From assembly GCF_035046505.1 (NCBI RefSeq), contig NC_089829.1, positions 26,923,109 to 26,987,108 on the forward strand: a stretch of 64,000 nt of DNA. Reading direction: 5' to 3'. This document shows, one piece after another, positions 42,782-54,229 of the stretch. The translations under genes and the position numbers were made by a program. The number at the start of each line of letters is the position of its first letter. The first letter of the stretch is position 1. Source of the DNA: Tiliqua scincoides (Eukaryota; Chordata; Lepidosauria; Squamata; Scincidae). The notes below the pieces were generated by a model that saw nothing but the letters and a program-made list of their open reading frames with translations, was not told where the DNA came from and did no database searches.

Positions 42782-43354
42782 CTCTAGTTTCTCAAATAAT
42801 GGGCCAGTTTGAATAAACCTTTCTAGAGTTGCCAGCCCACCAAGTTGGCCTGGGGTCTCCTGGAATCTGTGTTGATCTCCATTTGGGTTCTCAAATCAAT
42901 ACTGGAGGTATTAACAGAGTCTCCTTGGCTTAATGACATTATGTCATATTGTTTTTTTAAAAAAAATATCCATGAATAACTTTGGTCAGAGCTAGCAATC
43001 CATGTCTTCTCCCTTAGTTGGAACTACATGCAATGAGGGAGTGAGAAAGGCCTTGGATGTCCATTATTTGGTGTAATGCTGCTGTAGATCCTTCAAAAGC
43101 ACACCACACTTGTGTTTGTATAGTTGGGCCTTCTGCACCTTGGATTTTATGTGCACGGTTTCTATGCAAATATTAAGTTTACACCTTTTGGGAGTTTCCC
43201 CACAGAATTCTCAACATTTGGAATTCATCTGCCCTGTCAACCTTAGCATACACATAGGTGTTCGATGAGCCTGACAGTGGGACAGATATGCTGTAGGGCA
43301 CAAACTCACACCCCCACTCTACACGGCCTCTACTTGGGTAGAAATTTGTCTGTG
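42782..43354. other. Unique non-coding DNA
   Basis: No gene or repeat recognised. Confidence 0.4.
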
Positions 43355-43535
43355 GTTCCAATCCTATCCAAGTTTCCAGCACCAATGCAGCAGCAATGCA
43401 GCCCTGAAGTATGGGAACAAATGTTCCCTTACCATGAGGAGGTCTCTGTGACTGCCCCACCACCACCACAGGATGCAGTGCATGTCCTATTGGTACAGCT
43501 GCATCAGTGCTGGAAACTTGGATAGGACTGGACCC
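43355..43535 (-). mobile_element. Harbinger-like MITE, ~180-bp family
   Basis: GGTTCCAATCCTATCCAAG to CTTGGATAGGACTGGACC, reversed relative to 19977-20163 ('ccttaccatgaggaggtctctgtgactgcc'). The TSD is unclear. Confidence 0.82.
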
Positions 43536-44258
43536 TGAACCAGATACATATTACCCAAACTGAAGTGTTACATGATCTGAAGCGTTTACAACCCCATGAG
43601 GTTCTACCACTCTAGCCTGTGAATGTTTTCATTGACCCTGAAACTTGATCATAAAATGTAAAGTTGGTTCCTTCTCACTGCATTTCATGCACAGTCCCAT
43701 TAGTAAGCAGGTATAAAGACAGAGGAATTATAGGGAAATTGCGTCGATGCTTCATTTGTATTTGAATCTTGTTGTGCTTTAATGTGTGCCATTTTTCAAT
43801 TGCCAGGAAGAACCAATCCACGTGCTGCTTTTGAAATTCAAGTGCAAAACGTGGCTGAGTTTAAATGGCAAAATATATACACTAGCTATCCTATGTTTTA
43901 AGTGGCGTGTGCAGATGGCGAAGTGGCTGGGTTTCTGTGCCTTAAAAATGGAAGCAGCGATCAGGAAAGAATGAAGCTACTCCTTCTGGGTTTATTGCAG
44001 AGAAACGTGGCTATTTAAATGCAAATCTCTCGCTTACAGAAGGTTGGCATCACAAGAACCTGTTGCCATTGACACTTTGGTGTTGCCTCTGCTCAGGTCC
44101 AAAAAGCAAACTGAGGATCTGATCTGCCTTGCCATCACCAGCACGTTCCACTCTCTTTGGCCGACAGTCGTCAGTTGATCTTTGGCTTGGAAACACAGCC
44201 TCCTTCCATTTAATGAAGATTTGAAGCAAGATTACCTTCTTTCTTTGATACTTGCCTT
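43536..44258. other. Unique non-coding DNA
   Basis: No gene or repeat recognised. Confidence 0.4.
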
Positions 44259-44821
44259 TGTCAGGGCAGCAGGGCAGGTTAGCCCTTGCTTTCCCGATAG
44301 CAGAGTGGCACGGGAGTGTAGGAAGACAACACAAGAAGTAGGCAATCCCAAACAGAGCCAAAGAAGCAGACACAGGCTTGTTTGTTGCAGAAGCAGGTAT
44401 TGGTCAAGGAGCAGGCAGAAGAGTAGTCAGAAAACGGTCCAGAAGTTAGGGATACAGAGAGGCACAGTCACGATAAACAGTCCAAGTCACAGAATAAACC
44501 AGCAGCACAACACGCAGAAACTCCACCACAGCAACTCACATCTGGTTTCTGTTCTTGCCCCCATATACACCAGGGCCAGCCAATCAGAATAGGGCGACCT
44601 CGTCGTCACAAGACTGTCTTGTGACCCTTTCTGATTGGCTGTCTAGTGGTGCATTGCACCACTCCACTATAGCCTATGTGACTCTGCACACATCTGCCCA
44701 GGTCACGTGACTCCCACCTAACACAGGTGCAGTTGATTGCTGATTACACACATAGACAGTGCTGCTGTTCCCTTTTTTACATTTCACACCAGGCCTGGAC
44801 ATCAAGGCCCCTCCTGCCACA
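44259..44821 (-). mobile_element. Possible solo LTR (fossil), family uncertain
   Basis: A ~560-bp block beginning TGTCAGGGCAGC and ending CTCCTGCCACA, i.e. TG...CA with short inverted ends. Read on the minus strand, its composition (U5-like 'gacttggactgtttatcgtg' and T/C-rich phrases) recalls reptilian LTRs. It holds a strong hairpin at 44578-44640. No internal region or gag/pol/env part is attached. No TSD is convincing, so this stays tentative. Confidence 0.35.
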
Positions 44822-45530
44822 TCCTGGCTAATAACAATTCAGGGCCTGGGATGCCATCACTGGACTAGACATCACGCAGGTGGAAGCCACTCCAACAGTC
44901 CCAGAGTAGCTTGTCCTTTTCGTCAGAGCTCGTCGACAAAAAAAATATCGGTTTTAGTGCCACCCGCAAAGATGCATCCTCCTGTTTCAATCATTCCTTC
45001 TTCATCCTAAGCAAACATGCTGGGACAAAAGTATGTTACCTTTACTGCAGTGTGGCTCTCTGCCAAAGAACTTCTCATGTCTACCTACACTGGGGACATA
45101 ATTAGTTACTGGGAGGTGGGGGAGAGAATCAAGTACAACAGTTGATTAATGTCTTCAGGGCTACAGTTTTTCACCTTCCTTCCTTGTTCTGCTAGAGGCA
45201 TGTGACCGATTTAAGAACTAATCAATGTATTCTGCAGAGGGAGAATCGATGTATTCTGTAGGAGGTGCTAGATTTAGAGTAGGGAATCTGGGACTCTTGA
45301 CACTTCCAGGCTGTGGGTGGAGGAACTGCAACAGTGTGGGCAGGAATCATGCTTGGCTTGGCCTCTCTGCCTGATGTGAGCAACTCTGACAGGGGCAAAA
45401 GACACAGCCAGCCTCTCTTGCTGATTCCAGCATCTAGGTAGTCAAAAGGTATGATCTGCCTCTGGAAATTGAGGTTACCGTGTTTGTTGCTAATAGCCAC
45501 AGATGGACGTCCTCCCGGTTATCATTGTTT
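44822..45530. other. Unique non-coding DNA
   Basis: No gene or repeat recognised. Confidence 0.4.
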
Positions 45531-45738
45531 TTCAGAGGGGTTGGATTATGGCATAGTATGGTGAGAAGTCCTATGGGACAGAGGTACAGCAACTGATTTG
45601 CATTCAGGAAATATCAGTGTAGATCCCTGGCAGCATTTCCAGGTAGGCTGAGAATATTCCCTCTCCAAAACCCTGGAGAGCTGCAGCCAAACAATGTAGT
45701 AGAGAATTCCAAGCTAAATTACCAGTGATCTGTCTCAC
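45531..45738 (+). mobile_element. CORE-SINE/MIR-like element
   Basis: 'acagcaactgatttgcattcagg' and 'agatccctggca' correspond to a tRNA-like head. 'ttccaggtaggctgagaatattcc', 'aaaccctggagagctgcagcc' and 'ccagtgatctgtctcac' follow the body of the reptilian MIR-type family (a 'gagagctgctgccagtca' consensus is known). A MITE begins directly behind it. Confidence 0.7.
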
Positions 45739-45741
45739 TAA

Positions 45742-45919
45742 GGGTCCAATCCTATCCAATTTTCCATGCTGGTGCAGCTGTGCCAATGGGGCATGTGCTG
45801 CACCCAGTGCTGGAAAGGCAGTCACAGAGGCCTCCTCAAGGTAAGGGAACATTTGTTCCCTTACCTTAGGGCTGCATTGCAGCTGCATCAATGCTGGAAA
45901 TTTGGATAGGATTGAGCCC
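45742..45919 (+). mobile_element. Harbinger-like MITE, ~180-bp family, TSD TAA
   Basis: GGGTCCAATCCTATCC to GGATAGGATTGAGCCC, with TAA at 45739-45741 and 45920-45922. A small extra 'cccagtgctggaaagg' segment at about 45811 replaces part of the usual centre. Confidence 0.88.
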
Positions 45920-46031
45920 TAAGGCAGCTGCCTGCGTTTAAACAAAGGTCTCCATTGTTGCCCTAGTGAAATATCATGTCTGATGGTTACTGTGTGAGAT
46001 TATAAATCAGACCTAGGTAACAAGCTACATA

Positions 46032-46352
46032 CAGGCGTGCATTGCTTAACAACTTTCAGCTTAATGACAGACTGCATATACAAGGGTGGTCAAAGCACAA
46101 TAAAGGGGCTCTTAATGAGGCAGTCAGGTCTCCAAAAGCCTGCAGCAGAGTGTGTGTTTACACAAAGAGGCTCTTAATGCAAAGAAGAGGCAATCTGTCT
46201 CCAGTAGCCTATGCAGTCAGCTAGTGTGTGGTATGGAGTGTCTGTTTATACAAGAAAGGCACTAGATTGGGCTGGATGTTCACCTTAATTACCTAATCGC
46301 ATAACAACGGGGATAAGAGAACATATCCCCATCATTAAGTGACATATACCTG
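46032..46352. mobile_element. Tigger/pogo-like element, TA flanks
   Basis: Starts CAGGCGTGCATTGCTTAAC after TA (46030-46031) and ends CATTAAGTGACATATACCTG before TA (46353-46354). The inverted termini ('...gcttaac' against 'ttaagtgac...') and TA sites fit the Tigger group. Two inner 'aaaggggctcttaatg / agaggctcttaatg' repeats. Confidence 0.78.
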
Positions 46353-46354
46353 TA

Positions 46355-46773
46355 CATCCTAGTCCCATATCAGTGGTGGTTCCATTCTGGGGGGAGGATA
46401 TGGAAACCATGCCTATAGGGAACACCTGTACACATAATAGCACCTGTGGCCCCTGCACCCATTACATCACTGGAATTTTATTGAAGAAGCACTAGTGGCA
46501 CAAGTATTTCTTAAACAGTCTTGTTTAACTAGAGTTGAGCATGCAGGCAACTAGCCTGCACGCTACAAAGAGACTTTACAGGAGGCAGGAACAGGAGAAG
46601 CTTCCCCATCTTGGCCTTTAATAGAACCATGACTCCTGCCTCCCTCATCACCGTAGCGGCGGTTTGCTCCAGGAAAGAATCTCTTCTTGGGACCAATTAT
46701 GTTCACATTGGAAACATCAAAGATGCAGGGCCCTTATCTCTCAACAGGAATATCATCTAGTTAAGCCCTATGG
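46355..46773. repeat. Unclassified repeat shared with 51470-51620
   Basis: About 46533-46600 ('gcatgcaggcaactagcctgcacgctacaaagagactttacaggaggcagg') parallels 51508-51560 and, reversed, 51590-51620. The rest is unique. No family assigned. Confidence 0.4.
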
Positions 46774-46954
46774 ATGCAATCCTAACCAACCTTACCCCAG
46801 CACTGGGGTAAGGGCAATGCAGCTCCGAGGAAAAGGAACACACATTCCCTCACCTTGAGGAGGCCTCCGTGACTGCCACCCCACTGCAGGATGCAGCACA
46901 TGCCCCATTGGCACAGCTGTGTCAGTGTGAAAAAGTTGGTAAGCATTTGGGCCC
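46774..46954 (-). mobile_element. Harbinger-like MITE, ~180-bp family
   Basis: ATGCAATCCTAACCAACC to the right end near GCATTTGGGCCC, reversed orientation. 'ccttaccccagcactggggtaagg' forms a small hairpin near the left end. Confidence 0.75.
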
Positions 46955-48156
46955 GTGTTATACTGGTTTGCTTCACCTTTCATTACAGCAGGATCTCCTT
47001 TTCACATAGGCAGGAAACCTGGAACAATAGCCATGTGCTTGCGCATGGCTGGCTGTGACACTTCCTTCCTCCTCCACTGCCTCTGGGAGCCTAATGTTAA
47101 AAGCAGGAACTCACCTTCCGCTTGGATCCCCATGCAGTGGTCACTGGCAGTTCTGCCTAGTAAAATGCCTTACTAGTGTTTACATTTGAGGTGCTCTCTT
47201 CCAGCACTTCCATTCTGCAGCACCAGCGCCACCCCTTCCCCGGTTCTCCGGAGGTTACCATATATCTCCTATTTATAATTATAGCTATCAGCAATTACTT
47301 TGGTAACTATGGATTAATTAGGGGGAAAAATGTACTATTAAAGTGTTAACAGATAAGACCACTGCAATTCCTTTTCCTGTACTCGTTTACCTTGTCAAAT
47401 GGGCCCATTAAATCTTTGCATGTCGTACCTATAATTGCAAAGCACCAATTATCATACCTTTAGCTAAAGGAGGTGATAAGGTTTGCTAGAGTGCAACGCG
47501 ATAAGAGATAAAAGTGGAAGGTGGCCTAATAATAACTTTTTTTTTTCTTAAAAGCTATCAACACCAAATGTATAATTCTGATAAGAGCCAGAAGCAGATG
47601 CCTTGAAAATTTCCACTATCTCTGAGCAAACAACATAGAGGGGTGGGATGCTGCTTCTTAGCAGAGATGTCAAAGTGGTCCACGGCCCTCATCTTCAATT
47701 CTGGTCTCCCTACCCGGCTGCAATGCACCTGTGTTTGCGTACTGCCCAGCCGAGACCAGAAATCGGAACAGAACAGAACCTTCAGGGAAATTGTAGTTCA
47801 GGAGTGCTATCTAGAAGTGTGTGATCATTTTTTTTTGGAAACGCTTCTGTCTTCCTGTTCTGAGCTGACCTTAAAAAATACTCATTTTCTAACTGGGATT
47901 GTCTTTCGGATTGCAATTAACCAGGGAAAATAACCTTTCCGTTCCCGACAGATCCGGCAATTACATATATTCAGAAATACTATAATCTGTGTGGAGTACC
48001 TTGAATCTTTTGGGACTGACCGGAGGGGGAGGAGGAAAGATAAGCACAACCAAAGCTTAAGGCAGTGGACTCACAATCTGGGATTTGAGTGGCAAACACA
48101 AGTGAAAGTGGATTAGAAGTTGCTGCAAGGTGATGTTTGCAAGTGAACTGGTGTTC
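46955..48156. other. Unique DNA with candidate regulatory block 47260-47570
   Basis: 47260-47570 is AT-rich, repeat-free and dense in motifs: GGATTAATTAGGG (about 47309), repeated GATAAG (about 47354, 47476 and 47501) and GCAAAGCACCAATTATC (about 47438). No coding exon is seen. The motif density suggests an enhancer, without proof. Confidence 0.35.
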
Positions 48157-48164
48157 CTTGGGGC

Positions 48165-48404
48165 CAGTGGCATAGCTAGAGGGAGTGCAAAGCACTAAAT
48201 TTTGCAGGGAGACCCACCGCAGCGTGCAAGTGGCCCCTTCCCCTCCCTTCAGAAGCATTTCTGGCAGTGGGAGCAAAACGGAGATGTACGCATCTGTTTT
48301 GCTCCCACCACCCAGAATGGCTCTGAAGGGGAGGGGCCACCTGCATGCCATGGTGAGGCTCCCTGCAAAATGTAGTGCTTTGCACTCCTTTAGCTACACC
48401 ACTG
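48165..48404. mobile_element. Fold-back hAT-like MITE (240 bp)
   Basis: The two halves are inverted copies: CAGTGGCATAGCTAGAGGG with 'gtgcaaagcactaaattttgcaggga' at the left, and the reverse ending CTTTAGCTACACCACTG at the right; the centre pairs 'gtacgcatctgttttgctccc' with 'gggagcaaaacggagatgtac'. Flanks CTTGGGGC and CCTTGGGC form an imperfect 8-bp TSD. Confidence 0.88.
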
Positions 48405-48644
48405 CCTTGGGCTGCTTTTGTGGTGGTGGTTGTTCTTGTTGTTCTTGCTGTTTACATAGTTATTAACTAGTTTGTTTTATCCAGACACTAAGTCCTTCTC
48501 TCTTCATATTTTTTATAAGTATCATCGAAAAATGTAAACTGTTCTCAGTAAAGCTGCTTTTCGCAGTTGGTCAATGGTAATTTACATGGCCCCAATAATA
48601 TTAAGGTGTTCTTCAAGGTGTTTTGGAATTGCACTGAGGGCAAC
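48405..48644. other. Unique non-coding DNA
   Basis: Holds a short (TTG)-rich run near 48420-48445. Nothing else is recognisable. Confidence 0.4.
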
Positions 48645-48652
48645 GAGAGTTG

Positions 48653-48802
48653 GTTGGCAACCTTCAGTCTCAAAAGACTATGGTATAAGCCTACAGCACC
48701 CAGTATTTCCACGTGGTCTCCCATCCAAATACTAACCAGGCCTGACCCTGCTTAGCTTCCGAGATCAGACGAGATCGGGCATGTGCAGGGTAACAGTTGC
48801 TG
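48653..48802 (-). mobile_element. 5S rRNA-derived SINE
   Basis: Reversed tail 'gttggcaaccttcagtctc', then reversed box C (GTGGTCTCCCATCC) and box A (GACCCTGCTTAGCTTCC), ending 'gtaacagttgctg'. GGGCAAC occurs on both sides (48638 and 48806), the remains of a TSD. Confidence 0.95.
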
Positions 48803-48812
48803 CCTGGGCAAC

Positions 48813-50875
48813 AATCACCACTGGGATTACTCTAGTTTTGTTTTTTTTCCCTGCCACAACCTTTCAATTTCTATTTGCAAGTTCTTTTTGTGTTATTTTT
48901 TCCCCATTTCTTTTTCTTCTATTCCACTGTCTCCTGGTATTGCTCTATCAATTATTTGGACTTGTTTTTCTTTCTTCTCGACTACATCGTATTATGTGAT
49001 AAATGTTTAGCTGTTTATAGTTGGATATCTCATATTTTTGTGTCTTCATTTTCAACAACTTTTTCAATTTTGTAGTCCCACCAGTTTTGGGAGGCAGATA
49101 GCTTGTATTTTTTTTTTTTTTTACAGGTAGCTTGTATTTTTTGTTGTTGTTGAAACAGAATGATATTCTGCCACTTCTGACCCAAAAGTATCCTTTTTGG
49201 CAACTCCCAACAAACAAAAAAAACATAGCCATAAAACAAATGAAAACTAAATAATCACAAGTTCCTTGTAGATTTCCACCAGTCTCACCACTTGTTTGGA
49301 TGAAGGACGAGTCCCACCCTTGAAAGCTGGGACAGTGTTAGTGGGATAATGCTACCTTTGTAGTCAGCTGGTTGGTACTGGAGGTGGGGACTTTTGCAGC
49401 AGCGCTGAGCCCCCATCCGTTGTTCCTGATTGGTCCCCCTGTACTAGAGGGTGGGGAAAGTTAGTGGGATGTGGATCCCCTTGCAATCCCCAAATACGTT
49501 GACTTTGGGCGGCTTTATCAGTGAACCAACAGTTGAGGGAACTTAGAACTGAACCTGGTCAGCCTTGAAAATCCAGGTTTGAACTGCCAGGCTTTTTGAA
49601 ACGACACAATTTTCCATGTATTTATTTTCATCAGAAGCTTCCATGCTTCTGACAACTCTTCTAGATGAGATGATAATTAAGCAGTTTTGGTTGTTGAGAT
49701 ACCGGCTCCCCTCCAACGTCTTTTGGTTTTTTGTTTCTACCTCTGAACAAATTGTCCCACAATGCGCTGCTACCACTGGAGTGTTGCAAGACACATACCG
49801 TAGATAAATAATGTGGAGTTCTCTCCCCATCGAAACCCGAAGCACCGAATCTTGGCAAGGCTTTAGAAAGCTTGAAATTCAATTTGTGGAGGGGTGTAAA
49901 GGTGACAGATTGTGTGTAGGGCCAGTAATTTTGAGAAATACATAAAAGGAGTGAAAGGGCAGCCTTAAGACCTGGAGAGATAAAAGCTTGGCTGTTATTA
50001 AGCAGAACTCACTGCACTAGGCAAAGGGGTGGGCCGGGGAGAAACTGGAAAAAACAAAATCAAGCTGATGGATATTAAGCGGGAAGCGGGGGTGAGCGGG
50101 GAAAAAAGAAGCACAACAAGAATGACTCTTTTCTAAGAACACAAGCGGGCTTCTGCGTCTTTGCAGCCGGTGCCATGCAGAGCGAAAGGCATGAAGCAGA
50201 CATCTGTATTTAAAGTGGCACTTTAGCCACTCTCCCCAAAAGTCATTAGTGCAAAAATGGGAGACCTCACCACTCTGTTCTTCCACCATCCACCAATTGC
50301 AGATGACGAGCCGGGTTTCTAATTGCTTTTGAGCTGGATGGAAGGGAATACTTCTGCAAAACCAGTGGGGAGAGGCCAAATATGCCTCACAGATGGCCTT
50401 GTGGAAAAGAGGGAATCAATTTTGCCCCCAATGGAGCTGGAGCACATCTGATGGCTGGGCTGCTGCAGGATGGGCTCTGTGCAGGGAAACAAACAACAGC
50501 AGAGAGGGCGATTGCTCAGAGGATTGTGGGTTGATGTTGCAGCAGGGCGATAGCTAGAGCAGGGATCTCAGCAGGCCTGATTTTATGGTTGGTGGCAGAC
50601 ACTGGAAAACAAAGATCTATAAAAGGGACCAGCGTGGTGCAGCAGAGAGTATTTTGCTTACCCTTCAGTTGTCCCAAGTTAGCTAGGTCAGTCAATTTTC
50701 CGTATCCGGTTCTAGGAACCCTCCAGTTCCCAGTGGTTCCAGTTTTAAAGAAGCAGCTGGCTTTCTTTCCTTTTGTACTCTCCCATCCCCTGCTTTATGT
50801 GCTAATAGGGTAGACGCATGAAAAGGACTACAGGCTCCACCCCCGTATATGTGGATCTAGTATCTGCTGATTCAC
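48813..50875. other. Unique non-coding DNA, candidate conserved block 50040-50340
   Basis: T-rich around 48840-49150 with poly-T/poly-A tracts. 50040-50340 is repeat-free and of even composition. The overlapping minus-strand frame 50017-50379 lacks any family signature. Confidence 0.35.
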
Positions 50876-51373
50876 AGCCCAATCCTGAGCTGCCCTGCGT
50901 GCAGGACTGCCATGGTGGCAAAAATGGCTGCCGCATTATCTTGTGTGCACTGGGCAGCCGCTGCAGGCTCTTCAGGGGAAAGGGACTTTCATCCCCTTCC
51001 CCTGAGTAAGGGAAGTAGCCCTGCAAAGGGGTTACTCGATTCTGTGGTGGCTGTTTAGCTGGTGCAGAATCAAAGAGTTCAATGTTGAGCCATATGGCCC
51101 AATACATGGCTCCAGATCTGGCGGAGCTGAGTTCTGCCAGGTCCACCTCCTCCCGCCCCACTCCCTCCCCTGCTACACCTTTCCCCAGCTTCCACCCACC
51201 CCAGAGTGCCTCCTTCCCACCTCCCCCTCACCCCATCTTACCTCTCCACAGGCTCCCATTGGGCCAACTCTGGTGCGTGGCTAGCGCTAACCCCCACAAA
51301 GTGCTTTATGGCACATTTGCGATAGTTTGCGCAGGCGGTAAATCGGTGTGTGAAACACAGGATTGGGCCCTCC
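50876..51373. mobile_element. Harbinger-like MITE, long subfamily
   Basis: AGCCCAATCCTGAGCTGCCC to GTGAAACACAGGATTGGGCC. The body matches 6074-6340 and 21840-22410 ('ggcaaaaatggctgccgcattatcttg', 'aaagtgctttatggcac'). No clear TSD. Confidence 0.72.
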
Positions 51374-51810
51374 GTTATCTGCAGATCCAGAGGGCCCCCC
51401 TTGCACCCATTGCAGTACTTTCATTTTTGTTTATCAGCCCTTGAAGCACAATTTTTCTTGCTTAGCAAAGAAGCATTGTTGCTTCACTGAAGAACATGAC
51501 CTGCAGGCAAGCCTGCACGCTAGAGGGAGACTAACTGAATGTTGTCAGGAAGCAGGGCAGTTCCTGTTAATACTCTGTTACTAGTTTCCTCCCTGCAGTG
51601 TGCAGGCCAGTTGCCTGCACATCGCATTCTTCAGTGTAGCAACAATGTTGCTTTGTCAATCAGGAAACACCCATGCTTCAAGCCTTACTAAACAAAAATG
51701 AAGGCAATACACAGGAGCTACTATTTTCACAGGGTTCCCCCATATCTGCAGTTCCTGTATCCACAGGGGTCCCAGAATGGAACCTCTGTTGATAACAGAG
51801 GGAACCTGTA
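51374..51810. repeat. Unclassified repeat ending in a Tigger-like terminus
   Basis: 51508-51620 carries the 'aggcaagcctgcacgct' repeat shared with 46533-46600. 51731-51810 ('cccccatatctgcagttcctgtatccacagg' and 'gttgataacagagggaacctg' before TA) looks like the reversed end of a Tigger-type element starting CAGGTTCCCTCTGTTATC. The partner end may lie near 51368 ('ccctccgttatctgcag'). Confidence 0.45.
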
Positions 51811-53484
51811 CATCACAGTGGCTATGTTATCTGTTGAATCTTAACTATTCATCCTTGCTTGAAGTTGGCCATGGCGTTCATAAGCACAAATAGGGTAGGG
51901 GGTCCTTCTTTTGTGATCCAAGTCAGGAACTCTGAAGAGATTGCTTTTCTTCCTGTGCGCTGTGCATGTGAGGGGCGGTCGCTCATGGAATTTTACAAGG
52001 TATATGCAAGGATCCATCCAAGCCTGGGGAGGGGGAGGAATTGACAATCAAAAGTGTGACCTGCTTCTGAATCTTGTTACTGGCCTGGGTGAGGCTCTCA
52101 TGTCAGTGGCTGCTGATGTGCCGCAGCCATGTTGACATCTGGCTGGAGTATCCTGAGAGCTCTGTTCCCAATATATCCCCAGTGGCATTTGTAACACATG
52201 CCCCATTCAATTAAAAAAAAAAAAAAAAGGATTAATCTTTGCAATGTGTAGAAGAAACGTTTGCCATTATGCCCATATAGCATCCCCTTTTGAAGCAGGG
52301 ATCATCGAAACTCAACACTGAGCTGCAGTGGCATGCATGAGTCATACCCTCTGCCAATGCTAGAATCAGGCTTTGCATTAAATCCACACACTCCTCGGGG
52401 AAAGCAAAACAAAACACCACACCTGCACATTCTGAGGGTAGTGAAGGGTGACTTTTATCTTCTCAAACAGCCTGAGCATGAGGATTCTGTAGGGAAATCA
52501 AAGCCACAGACAAACATCCAGCATCCCTCGAACTTCAGGGGCAGGAGACGAGGTGGAGGAGGAATCTGTGCCGTGTTAAATGCTTGCTTTGGGAGCAGAA
52601 CCAGCTACTTGAACCGACATGATGGAGCTTCCTTTCACTTGCACCTATTTCTCATTAATCTGAAATTATTAAAGGGCTATCAACATTTATTGTGTCTAAA
52701 AGAGTGGTTGCTTTTTCCAGAACTGAGCCTGAAAATGCTGTCAGGGACGCACAAGGTACAGTAATGTATTTTCCCAATGTGCATTCTTCCCCCCCCCCCT
52801 CCTCTCACACAAACAAAGCAGGGGAGGAAGGGCGTGCTGTGTCGCACAGGTTGCAATACTCATTGCATGCTCAACATGTTTCAGGTGGTGTTTGGCTTTA
52901 ATATGGATCAGCATTATTTGGAAGGTCTCCCACAAGCAGGAGTTCTGGAAAAAACATTCAGGCAAATTAACTATTATTTGAATTGCACGTGCTGTTGAAC
53001 CTTCTCAGCCCCTCAGTCTGCCATATCCAGCTGGGTATATATCAGTGATGCACAGACTTTCCCCCTTCATACATCTCTAGCCCACAAAAGCATCTGCCTC
53101 AATAGATTTGTTACTCTCTGAGATGCCACCAGACTCTTGGTGGTTTATTCACAAATTACTTACTTTAGCACCATGGTCCTTTAGTGTTACTGAAGCACTG
53201 TTTTTTTGTTTTCTTGTTTTTTGTTTTGCAATCAGCCAGGGGCAGAAATAAATGGATGTTATATTATGAAGCACTGCCCTTCCATATGGCCAAGATCTTT
53301 ATATCATGTATACCTGCACACATAAGTCCCATTCCACAGATTTCCTTTCAATTGTTAATTAGATGTTTCCTCCAAACAGAATCCTGTCTGTTCTAATCTA
53401 CTATTGTATATTAGTTGGGGTTTTAGGACAGAAGAAGGAAAGTACTTAATTATTTGTGGGCTTCTCGGGCCTTTTCAGCCACAC
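51811..53484. other. Unique non-coding DNA
   Basis: Poly-A of 17 at about 52211, poly-C of 10 near 52789. Frames at 52333-52764 and others have no recognisable domain. Confidence 0.4.
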
Positions 53485-53487
53485 TAG

Positions 53488-53553
53488 ACGCTGTTCCAGA
53501 ACCACCATTCAGAGCACGATACCATAGTCTTTCGAGACTGAAGGTTGCCAACT
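53488..53553 (+). mobile_element. LINE 3' tip identical in kind to 31725-31791
   Basis: 'gctgttccagaaccaccattc' and 'agagcacgataccatagtc' continue to 'aaggttgccaac', the last ~65 bp of the LINE seen at 31320-31794. Because it holds LINE sequence upstream of the shared tail, it is a LINE tip and not a 5S SINE. Confidence 0.8.
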
Positions 53554-53554
53554 A

Positions 53555-53645
53555 CTCTCAGAGGCAGGTGGTGGACCATAGCAGGAGACAGGATGTCAAA
53601 TTGGATGGATCTTTGGCCTGATTCAGATGGGATCTTCTAAGAGCC
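53555..53645 (+). mobile_element. CR1 LINE 3' tip, diverged
   Basis: 'gcaggtggtggaccatagcagg' and 'ggatctttggcctgattcagatgggatctt' are a CR1 3' terminus of an older subfamily. Confidence 0.7.
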
Positions 53646-54229
53646 CATTCTTCACCTTGCCACCTAATGGTGGCAAGACTCACAGACAGTGCTGACTGCC
53701 ATAAAAAAATCAGAGCCTATTGCAAAAGGCGCTCTGACAGCACATGAGTTAGCAGGCTACCAGGAGCACTGGTGGGAAGGCCTGCATCTTCCCACCCCCA
53801 CCGTCGCCAACATCTCCATTCACTGGAGCAGATAAGATTTTGGGAGAGGCAGGAGGGAATGGCAGGATGGAGGTGGGGAGGGGGCAAAACCAGGGAGGGA
53901 GGGAGTATAATGGAGGTGGGGAGGCCACAGAAGGGGCTGTTGGGGAAGGCTTGTGCCAGATCTTATCCTCTCTGGAAGCAACCTTCCCACCCTCTTTCTC
54001 TTCTAGGACTTGCACTGGCAAACTTGCTCGTGCAGGTCCACGGAGACCCATTGCAGGTTGGGAGGCAGGTAAGGGGTATGATTCTACATACTTTCAAAAT
54101 CCCCTTTCCCCACTGAAGCCACCTGCCCCCTCCCCCCATGGAATGCAGGCTTCACCAGTTTGATGTTGTTGTGATGGGAGAGGGGATTGGGATGTTCTTA
54201 TTACTTCCTATTCGGTGCTGTGGGTTTAG
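53646..54229. other. Unique GC-rich DNA
   Basis: Purine-rich 'gaggnagggagg' stretches give overlapping chance frames (53749-54163). No gene or repeat recognised. Confidence 0.35.

Noticed and set aside
49075-49145. Poly-T tracts as processed pseudogene tails
   Set aside because: No gene-like sequence adjoins them; ordinary homopolymer runs.
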